From: Thermoflavifilum sp.
GTDB taxonomy: Bacteria; Bacteroidota; Bacteroidia; Chitinophagales; Chitinophagaceae
Direction: 5' to 3'
NCBI GenBank assembly: GCA_019683625.1
Contig: JADGHY010000168.1
Coordinates: 1 to 5,001 of the forward strand
DNA length: 5,001 nt
Shown one piece after another: positions 1 to 5,001 of the stretch (position 1 is the stretch's first letter; each line of letters opens with the position of its first letter). The notes under the pieces are model-generated. The model made no database searches, had not been told where the DNA came from, and saw only the letters and a program-made list of their open reading frames with translations. Both the position numbers and the translations under genes were made by a program.

Positions 1-865
1 TATTCGGGAAGCTTTAATTGCGAAATATTTATTTTACTATCATCCTTTTTTTGAACAATATCGCGATAAGATTATTGAATTACCCAACAGCGAATACCAT
101 TTTTTACTTCCCGATGATGAAAAAGATCATAAGGCGGTAACGCTTGAAGGCGGTGATATTATGATGGTGAGCGCCGATCATGTATTGATCGGATGCAGTG
201 AACGTACAACCACGTATGCAGCTAACCAGCTCACCAAATTATTATTTGAAAAAAACCTGGTTTCCAAAGCCACAGTGATTAAAATTCCGCCTAAGCGGCA
301 GTTCATGCATATTGATACTATTTTCACACAAGTGAAAAAAGATACCTGGGTGTTGCTGGGATCGCTGTCACGTGAAGGAGAAGAACAAGAGAAAAAAGAA
401 ATCTTGGAAAGCCTTCTGGATACCCGCATAAGTGATCAGCTCACCATTCTGCAGTTTACGCGGGGCAGAGAAGATCGGCCTATTCATTTCGATTATTTGG
501 AAGATTTGCTGGACGATATCAGCCAGAATGATTTGCGATGCACCTCTCCCACCCGTTTCATTTATTCAGGCAATAATGAATTTCCTTATGGAGATCGTGA
601 ACAGTGGACGGATTCCTGCAATGTGCTCGCCATCCGGGAAGGCGTTGTGTTAGGATATGATCGGAATACCCGTACGGCTGAGGCTTTCCAGCAGGCAGGT
701 TTTCAGGTGATTTGTGCTGCCCAGCTCATAGAAGCTTTTGAACAAAATACTCTGCATCCCGATAAAATACAGGACACCTTGATTTTGATCCCTTCTGCCG
801 AATTATCACGTGCTCGCGGAGGACCGCATTGCATGAGCATGCCTTTGCTGAGGGAATCTATTTGA
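1..865 (+). CDS. arcA: Arginine deiminase family protein, 5' end outside the window
   Basis: Arginine deiminase hydrolyses L-arginine to L-citrulline and ammonia in the cytoplasm. The reading frame is open from base 2 with no stop, so the gene enters from the left. The 287 residues present are about two thirds of the usual 400-480; the missing N-terminus should carry the first substrate-binding Asp. Visible family motifs in order: LEGGD with the catalytic Glu at 146-148; the IGCSERTT segment at 188-211; MHIDTIF with the catalytic His at 308-310 and the substrate Asp at 314-316; the QWTDSCN and VVLGYDRN segments near 604-665; and the C-terminal RGGPHCMSMP with the nucleophilic Cys at 830-832. 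All active-site residues in the visible part are intact. CMSMP replaces the common CMSCP, after the nucleophile. The ATG at 161 is internal, because the EGGD motif lies upstream of it. Tandem stops TGA and TAA end the gene. The citrulline hydrolase gene next to it supports arginine breakdown. Another amidinohydrolase activity is possible but less likely. Confidence 0.9.
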   Translation, partial: IREALIAKYLFYYHPFFEQYRDKIIELPNSEYHFLLPDDEKDHKAVTLEGGDIMMVSADHVLIGCSERTTTYAANQLTKLLFEKNLVSKATVIKIPPKRQFMHIDTIFTQVKKDTWVLLGSLSREGEEQEKKEILESLLDTRISDQLTILQFTRGREDRPIHFDYLEDLLDDISQNDLRCTSPTRFIYSGNNEFPYGDREQWTDSCNVLAIREGVVLGYDRNTRTAEAFQQAGFQVICAAQLIEAFEQNTLHPDKIQDTLILIPSAELSRARGGPHCMSMPLLRESI

Positions 866-888
866 TAAGCTCAAATCAGCTTTTATCA
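863..888 (+). repeat. Imperfect inverted repeat over the arcA stop and ctlX start
   Basis: TGATAAGCT at 863-871 can pair with AGC at 878-880 plus TTATCA at 883-888, leaving a two-base bulge (TT, 881-882) and a six-base loop. The left arm includes the tandem stop codons of the deiminase gene. The right arm ends on the A of the next gene's ATG. In mRNA the hairpin would cover the initiation region, and ribosomes ending the upstream gene would melt it, so translational coupling is plausible. The pairing is seen directly. The function is inference, since a short AT-rich stem is weak. No T-run follows, so it is not an intrinsic terminator. Confidence 0.45.
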
Positions 889-1823
889 TGGCTGCCTTCA
901 CTTCCCGCATCCTGATGATCAGACCGGCCTGCTTTGGCTTTAACCCGCAAACAGCTGCAAGCAATGCATTTCAGAAAAATCCGGGCATCGCTGATGCCGA
1001 TATCCAAAGACTTGCCTTGCGCGAATTTGATGATATGGTAGCGCTGCTCCATCGGGCTGGCATTCAGGTAGAAGTCATTGCCGACACCCCTGAGCCTTGT
1101 AAACCCGATGCCGTTTTCCCGAATAACTGGATCAGTTTTCATGAGCAGGGAGAAGTGGTTATTTATCCCATGATGGCTGTTAACCGCAGGCTGGAAAAGC
1201 GAAAAGATATGCTGGAATTATTAAAGCAAAGAGGCTATCAGATCACCAAACTGATCGACCTCAGTGCGTATGAAACGCAGGGAAAATTTCTGGAAGGAAC
1301 AGGAAGCATGGTCTTGGATCGCAGCAACGGCATCATCTATGCCTGCCTATCCGACCGCACCGACGCAGATCTGCTGCAAATCATAGCCCATACCTTTTCT
1401 TATCAACAGGTTAGCTTTCATGCAAGCGACGAACAGCATCACCCAATTTATCATACTAACGTGATGATGGCTATCGGAAATCAACTGGCTGTCGTTTGTG
1501 CTGAAGCAATCAAGGATGAACAGGAAAAACAATATGTGATGGAGCGGTTGCATGCCCATCATCAGATGGTGGTGGAGATTACCATGGCGCAAATGCATCA
1601 ATATGCAGGAAATGTATTGTACTTGGTGAATCAGCAAGCAGAACCTGTGATTGTGATGAGTGCAACAGCTTACTCATCCTTAACCGCTATTCAACGCAAA
1701 CAACTGGAGTCGTGCGGTCAACTTGTGCTTCCGCATATTCCTGTGATTGAACAAACGGGTGGAGGAAGTGTGCGTTGCATGATCGCCGAATTATTCCTGC
1801 CTTATCATCGGCCAGCTGCATAG
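888..1823 (+). CDS. ctlX: Citrulline hydrolase (citrulline ureidase), CtlX family
   Basis: CtlX-family enzymes hydrolyse citrulline to ornithine, CO2 and ammonia; the family is known from the citrulline ureidase of Francisella. The 311 residues match the usual length of about 300. It has the penta-repeat fold of the guanidino-modifying superfamily. Visible motifs: ILMIRPACFGFN near residues 8-19; PDAVFPNNW at 73-81; EGTGS at 136-140, with the likely catalytic Glu136; PIYHTNVMM at 186-194, with the catalytic His189; and GGGSVRCMIAE at 291-301, with the nucleophilic Cys297. The start at 888 leaves a short N-terminal tail before the conserved IRP segment. The ATG at 915 would begin inside that segment, so 888 is preferred. 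No Shine-Dalgarno sequence is visible. The gene begins 22 bp after the arginine deiminase, so the two are probably cotranscribed and form a two-step arginine-to-ornithine route. A broader amidinotransferase-like role cannot be excluded from sequence alone. Confidence 0.87.
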   Translation: MAAFTSRILMIRPACFGFNPQTAASNAFQKNPGIADADIQRLALREFDDMVALLHRAGIQVEVIADTPEPCKPDAVFPNNWISFHEQGEVVIYPMMAVNRRLEKRKDMLELLKQRGYQITKLIDLSAYETQGKFLEGTGSMVLDRSNGIIYACLSDRTDADLLQIIAHTFSYQQVSFHASDEQHHPIYHTNVMMAIGNQLAVVCAEAIKDEQEKQYVMERLHAHHQMVVEITMAQMHQYAGNVLYLVNQQAEPVIVMSATAYSSLTAIQRKQLESCGQLVLPHIPVIEQTGGGSVRCMIAELFLPYHRPAA

Positions 1824-1913
1824 CCTCGTTTATTTCTCCTGCTTCCAAGCTTGCTGATAATTTTCCTACCTTTAGGCAATCATTCACCCTGAAGACGCTA
1901 TAAATTTGCATTC
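1824..1913. other. 90-bp intergenic spacer between ctlX and gnd
   Basis: This is the longest non-coding stretch in the window and the likely boundary between the arginine genes and the pentose phosphate genes. It holds the -7-type motif at 1901-1908 and a weaker one (TACCTTTA) at 1867-1874. The 8-bp palindrome CAAGCTTG at 1846-1853 is too short, and lacks a following T-run, to be a terminator. No small ORF or RNA gene is evident. Confidence 0.7.
1901..1908 (+). promoter_or_regulatory. Candidate Bacteroidota -7 promoter element for gnd-zwf-pgl
   Basis: TAAATTTG matches the Bacteroidota -7 consensus TAnnTTTG exactly. The expected -33 element (TTG or TTTG about 19-20 bases upstream) is not visible. 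If used, transcription would begin within a few bases of the gnd ATG at 1914, giving a leaderless or nearly leaderless mRNA. The weaker motif TACCTTTA at 1867-1874 would instead give a leader of roughly 30 bases. The position at the junction of two functional gene groups favours a promoter here. The assignment is tentative. Confidence 0.35.
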
Positions 1914-3335
1914 ATGGAAAACAGGCAATATCAGTTAGGCATGATTGGCCTGGGCACAATGGGAAGGAATTTGTTGCTGAATCTGGCCGATCATGGATAT
2001 CATGTGCTTGGATTTGATCAGGATCCCACGAAGGTTCAGTTGTTAAACAACAGCTCATCTGCAGCAGGAAGCGTGAAAGGCGTTGGCGATGTGCAGGAGA
2101 TGATTCGCCTGCTGGAAACACCCCGGAAAATTATGATGCTGGTGCCCGCAGGCAAACCCGTGGATGCCGTCACGGATGAACTGCTTCCGCTGCTTGCCCC
2201 GGGTGATATCCTGATCGACGGCGGAAATTCATTTTATTGCGATACCCAACGCCGGATTGAAAAATGTGCTGCTCAACAGATTCATTTCATGGGCATAGGC
2301 ATTTCCGGTGGAGAAAAGGGAGCCCGTTACGGACCCAGCATCATGCCGGGAGGCGATGAAGCGGCCTATGAAGCCTTGAAACCCATGCTGGAAGCTGTTG
2401 CTGCTAAGGTAAACGGCTCTCCCTGCGTGGCCTATCTGGGTAAAGGCGCAGCAGGGCATTTTGTGAAAATGGTGCACAACGGCATTGAATATGCCATCAT
2501 GCAGATGATTAGCGAAACCTACTGGATTTTCCGGGATGCCCTGAAACTGCAGCCGGAAGCCCTTCACGAGATTTATCATCGCTGGAACCAGGGGCCCATG
2601 CAATCTTTTTTGCTGGAAATCACGGCAAAAATTTTCCAGCAAAAGGATAGTTTCTCGGATCATTGGTTAATTGATATGATCGATGATCATGCCGAAGCCA
2701 AGGGTACCGGCAAGTGGACATCCCAGCAGGCCATGGACCTGCATGTACCGGTGAATGTGATTGATACGGCCGTGGCCATGCGCGATTTGTCTGGCTTTGC
2801 CGAGGAACGCAAGCGGGCAGCGGGCCTTTACCATCCCGATCGGCGGCGTTTGTCGGACAGCAGCCTCGTGGCCGAACATCTTCACGACGCGCTCTATTTC
2901 GGCACCATCGTCTGCTACGCTCAGGGATTGGCTATGCTGCACCGAGGCTCACATGAGCTGGATATGCAGATTCCGCTCTACGAAGTGGTGCGCATCTGGC
3001 GCGGCGGATGCATCATCCGTTCGGCCTTGCTGGATCGTTTTTATACCATTTACCAACAGGATCCGGAATTACCGAATCTGTTGCTGCACCCAGAGATAGC
3101 CGACCTGCTGATGAAATTAGAACATAACACACGCCAGATTCTTTCCATTGCCTTGCTGGGAGGATATACACTCCCAGGATTGGTGAGCGCTTTGAGTTAT
3201 TTTGATGCCTACCGAAGTGAGCGCCTGCCTGCCAATCTCATTCAGGCCCAGCGTGACTTTTTCGGTGCCCACACCTATCGCAGAATAGATCGGGAAGGCA
3301 TATTTCATACCGAATGGGAGGATGCAAACACCTGA
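1914..3335 (+). CDS. gnd: 6-phosphogluconate dehydrogenase, decarboxylating
   Basis: This enzyme oxidises and decarboxylates 6-phosphogluconate to ribulose 5-phosphate and CO2, reducing NADP or NAD; it is the last oxidative step of the pentose phosphate pathway. The 473 residues are full length for the long homodimeric form. The N-terminal Rossmann domain has GLGTMG at 12-17. The IDGGNS segment lies at 101-106 and the signature GISGGEKGARYGPSIMPGG at 129-147. The catalytic and substrate residues Lys185, His188, Asn189 and Glu192 lie in KMVHNGIEY. The all-helical domain contains KGTGKW at 263-268 and WRGGCIIRS at 362-370. The C-terminal tail has QAQRDFFGAHTY at 444-455, which supplies Arg and His to the partner subunit's active site. 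The start at 1914 places the Rossmann motif directly at the N-terminus, as expected. Unusually, Asp35-Gln36-Asp37 follow the second strand where NADP enzymes have Asn-Arg-Thr/Ser, so NAD may be preferred. zwf follows after 21 bp. Confidence 0.97.
   Translation: MENRQYQLGMIGLGTMGRNLLLNLADHGYHVLGFDQDPTKVQLLNNSSSAAGSVKGVGDVQEMIRLLETPRKIMMLVPAGKPVDAVTDELLPLLAPGDILIDGGNSFYCDTQRRIEKCAAQQIHFMGIGISGGEKGARYGPSIMPGGDEAAYEALKPMLEAVAAKVNGSPCVAYLGKGAAGHFVKMVHNGIEYAIMQMISETYWIFRDALKLQPEALHEIYHRWNQGPMQSFLLEITAKIFQQKDSFSDHWLIDMIDDHAEAKGTGKWTSQQAMDLHVPVNVIDTAVAMRDLSGFAEERKRAAGLYHPDRRRLSDSSLVAEHLHDALYFGTIVCYAQGLAMLHRGSHELDMQIPLYEVVRIWRGGCIIRSALLDRFYTIYQQDPELPNLLLHPEIADLLMKLEHNTRQILSIALLGGYTLPGLVSALSYFDAYRSERLPANLIQAQRDFFGAHTYRRIDREGIFHTEWEDANT
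2608..2644. repeat. 12-bp perfect inverted repeat inside gnd
   Basis: TTTTGCTGGAAA at 2608-2619 is exactly complemented by TTTCCAGCAAAA at 2633-2644, with a 13-base loop. Two further G-T wobble pairs can extend the stem outward (2606-2607 with 2645-2646). It lies in the coding sequence for the segment SFLLEITAKIFQQK, around residues 231-244. No T-run follows on either strand, so it does not look like an intrinsic terminator. The repeat is certain as sequence; any function is unknown, and coincidence with codon choice is possible. Confidence 0.75.
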
Positions 3336-3356
3336 CAACTTTTTAGAATTACGCTT

Positions 3357-4880
3357 ATGAGCACACATCAAAAACCGGCACCAGCCATATTCTTCATCCT
3401 GGGAGGAAGTGGTGATCTTACTTATCGCAAACTCATTCCTGCCCTCTATAATCTGTATTTAGATGATTGGATGCCAGAGCAATTTTTTATCGTAGGCATT
3501 GGACGAACTGCATTCAGCAATGAGAAATACAAAGCCCATCTGTTAGAGGGCATTCATAAATTTTCCCGAAAACGAAATGATAAAAGCAACGACTGGCAAT
3601 CGTTTAGCGAGCATATCGAATATCTGCAGATGGATGTGGAAGATCATCAGGCTTATGCCAAAATTTCAAAGATCGTAAAAGAAAAAGAGAAAGCTTTTGG
3701 CACACATCCTAATGTCATTTTCTATCTGGCCGTAGCTCCCCAGCTGGTGCCCGATATTGCGCGTCATCTGGGCGGGCTAAATATTTGTGCTGATCAGAAA
3801 TGTTGCCGCATTGTGGTGGAAAAACCTTTCGGACATGATTTGCAAAGTGCACACGAACTGAATCAACTGCTGCAAAGCATGTTCGATGAAAGCCAGATTT
3901 ATCGCATTGATCATTACTTAGGTAAGGAAACCGTGCAGAATATTCTGGCTTTTCGTTTTGCCAATGCCATGTTTGAACCCATCTGGAATCGCAATTATAT
4001 TGACCATATCCAGATTACCGCAGCGGAAAGTGTGGGATTAGAAGGCCGCAACAGCTATTATGAAAAAGCCGGTGCCCTGCGCGACATGGTGCAGAATCAT
4101 ATCCTGCAGCTGCTTTGCATGATTGCCATGGAAGCTCCTGTATCATTTGACGCCAATGAAATCCGGAATAAAAAAGTGGATGTGTTGAATGCCATCCGCA
4201 AAATCCGCAAGGAAGAAGTGCAGGATTATGCGGTGCGCGGGCAATATGGCCCCGGATGGGTCAAAGGCCAGAAAGTAGTGGGTTACCGGCAGGAAAAAGG
4301 TGTGGATCCGGAATCGCCCGTGGAAACTTTTGCAGCCGTGAAATTTTATGTAGACAACTGGCGCTGGCAAGGTGTTCCGTTTTATGTGCGCACAGGAAAA
4401 TATTTGCATGAAAAAACCACCATCATCGTGTTGCAGTTCAGGCCAGCCCCACACTATGCTTTTCCGCCCGAAGCCGCTGAAACCTGGCGCCCTAACCGCC
4501 TTACCATCAGCATTCAGCCCAACATGGATATTCGCATCCGCTTTCAGGCCAAACGTCCCGGACAAAAGATGACCTTGAGCCCGGTTGACATGATCTTCAA
4601 TTACGAGGAAGCCTACGAAGATCATTCACCGGAAGCTTACGAAACCTTGTTGCTCGACATCATGGAAGGCGATGCTACTTTGTTCATGCGTGCCGACCAG
4701 GTGGAGGCTGCCTGGAGAGTGATCATGCCCATCCTGGAAGCCTGGCAAAATCGGCCGCCGGTTGATTTCCCTAACTATGCCCCCGGCACCTGGGGACCAG
4801 AAGATGCGGAAGCCCTCATTGCCAGAGATGGACATAACTGGATTACCCTCCCACCCCTGCATCAGGAGCATGAAAGTTAA
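3357..4880 (+). CDS. zwf: Glucose-6-phosphate 1-dehydrogenase
   Basis: This enzyme oxidises glucose 6-phosphate to 6-phosphogluconolactone, the entry step of the oxidative pentose phosphate pathway, in the cytoplasm. The 507 residues are the normal bacterial length (about 480-515). The N-terminal cofactor domain has GGSGDLTYRK at 16-25, a variant of the common GASGDL motif. Arg50 in VGIGRTAF sits where the Arg contacting the NADP 2'-phosphate is found. EKPFG lies at 155-159. The family signature RIDHYLGKE is at 183-191, with the substrate-phosphate His186. RDMVQNH at 242-248 carries the catalytic base His248. RTGKYL at 345-350 holds another substrate-binding Lys. The C-terminal DIMEGDATLFMRADQVEAAW segment is typical. 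The start at 3357 leaves about ten residues before the first strand, and no alternative fits better. There is no Shine-Dalgarno sequence. Lying 21 bp after gnd and 41 bp before a probable pgl, it is the middle gene of a pathway operon. Confidence 0.98.
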   Translation: MSTHQKPAPAIFFILGGSGDLTYRKLIPALYNLYLDDWMPEQFFIVGIGRTAFSNEKYKAHLLEGIHKFSRKRNDKSNDWQSFSEHIEYLQMDVEDHQAYAKISKIVKEKEKAFGTHPNVIFYLAVAPQLVPDIARHLGGLNICADQKCCRIVVEKPFGHDLQSAHELNQLLQSMFDESQIYRIDHYLGKETVQNILAFRFANAMFEPIWNRNYIDHIQITAAESVGLEGRNSYYEKAGALRDMVQNHILQLLCMIAMEAPVSFDANEIRNKKVDVLNAIRKIRKEEVQDYAVRGQYGPGWVKGQKVVGYRQEKGVDPESPVETFAAVKFYVDNWRWQGVPFYVRTGKYLHEKTTIIVLQFRPAPHYAFPPEAAETWRPNRLTISIQPNMDIRIRFQAKRPGQKMTLSPVDMIFNYEEAYEDHSPEAYETLLLDIMEGDATLFMRADQVEAAWRVIMPILEAWQNRPPVDFPNYAPGTWGPEDAEALIARDGHNWITLPPLHQEHES

Positions 4881-4907
4881 TCGCAGGCCAAATCCATTAT
4901 AGTTTTT

Positions 4908-4921
4908 TAAAAAGAAAACAC
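4908..4921 (+). promoter_or_regulatory. A-rich translation-initiation leader before the last gene
   Basis: The bases just before the ATG at 4922 are almost all A, with no Shine-Dalgarno sequence. In Bacteroidota, A residues upstream of the start are known to favour initiation in place of Shine-Dalgarno pairing. This supports 4922 as the real start. The preceding TTTTTT run makes a short TTTTTTAAAAA palindrome that lacks a GC stem, so I do not read it as a terminator. Confidence 0.4.
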
Positions 4922-5001
4922 ATGTACATTCATATAGCCGATGACCTGAACGATCTGAGCCGAAAATATGCATACTGGCTAATAGAACATATCCGCTATA
5001 C
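4922..5001 (+). CDS. pgl: Probable 6-phosphogluconolactonase, 3' end outside the window
   Basis: The frame opens with ATG at 4922 and stays open to the window edge. It gives 26 codons reading MYIHIADDLNDLSRKYAYWL and then IEHIRY. 6-Phosphogluconolactonase of the DevB/SOL family hydrolyses the lactone made by Zwf to 6-phosphogluconate. Its N-termini typically show a short hydrophobic strand, then an acidic D-x-L-type turn and an amphipathic helix with a Trp. This fragment has that pattern: IHIADD, then a helix holding the YWL segment. No catalytic or substrate motif lies in the visible part, so the assignment rests mainly on position: it directly follows zwf on the same strand after 41 bp, and it is the one pathway enzyme otherwise missing from this cluster. 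A different gene remains possible. Confidence 0.68.
   Translation, partial: MYIHIADDLNDLSRKYAYWLIEHIRY

Noticed and set aside
161..865. A separate short deiminase-like gene starting at the ATG at 161
   Set aside because: The same frame is open to base 2 and encodes the conserved EGGD motif upstream of this ATG, so the gene is cut by the window edge and not short.
1824..1870. Intrinsic terminator after ctlX
   Set aside because: Only the 8-bp palindrome CAAGCTTG is present, with no stable GC stem followed by a T-run.
2229..2663. A 144-codon open frame on the - strand inside gnd
   Set aside because: It is fully opposite the conserved gnd catalytic region, with no start context or family features.
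4143..4625. A 160-codon open frame on the - strand inside zwf
   Set aside because: It lies wholly opposite a clear zwf gene. Its predicted protein has no recognisable family or domain pattern and is typical of an antisense shadow.
4900..4907. TAGTTTTT as a -7 promoter element for pgl
   Set aside because: The last consensus base is wrong, there is no -33 element, and the short gap inside a pathway operon makes a separate promoter unnecessary.
4626..4973. A - strand open frame crossing the zwf-pgl gap
   Set aside because: It overlaps the conserved end of zwf and the start of the next + strand gene, and its product shows no recognisable features.

Overview
The window is ordinary bacterial chromosome with five genes, all on the + strand and tightly packed. 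It contains no mobile element, CRISPR array, RNA gene or pseudogene that I can support. The organism is most likely a member of the Bacteroidota, perhaps the Chitinophagaceae. The clues are moderate overall GC, starts without a Shine-Dalgarno sequence, a TAnnTTTG-type -7 promoter motif before one gene, an A-rich leader before another, and the protein sequence style. The phylum is a fairly safe inference; the family is a guess.

Left part (1-1823): two enzymes of the guanidino-group-modifying superfamily, 22 bp apart. The first is the C-terminal two thirds of an arginine deiminase; its start lies left of the window. The second is a complete CtlX-type citrulline hydrolase (citrulline ureidase). 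Together they would convert arginine to citrulline and then to ornithine, CO2 and ammonia. This route bypasses the carbamoyl phosphate and ATP-yielding steps of the classical arginine deiminase pathway. A short inverted repeat spans the stop codon of the first gene and the start codon of the second.

Middle gap (1824-1913): 90 bp separates the two functional groups. It holds an exact -7-type promoter motif just before gnd but no convincing terminator.

Right part (1914-5001): the oxidative pentose phosphate pathway in the order gnd, zwf, pgl. These are 6-phosphogluconate dehydrogenase (complete), glucose-6-phosphate dehydrogenase (complete) and the first 26 codons of what is probably 6-phosphogluconolactonase. 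The gaps are 21 and 41 bp, consistent with one operon. The products would take glucose 6-phosphate through 6-phosphogluconolactone and 6-phosphogluconate to ribulose 5-phosphate, with two reductions of a nicotinamide cofactor.

I do not see a new biological system here. The points most worth checking are three: acidic and neutral residues in gnd where NADP-specific enzymes carry Asn-Arg-Thr/Ser, which suggests NAD use; a 12-bp perfect inverted repeat inside gnd; and the two-step arginine-to-ornithine gene pair.
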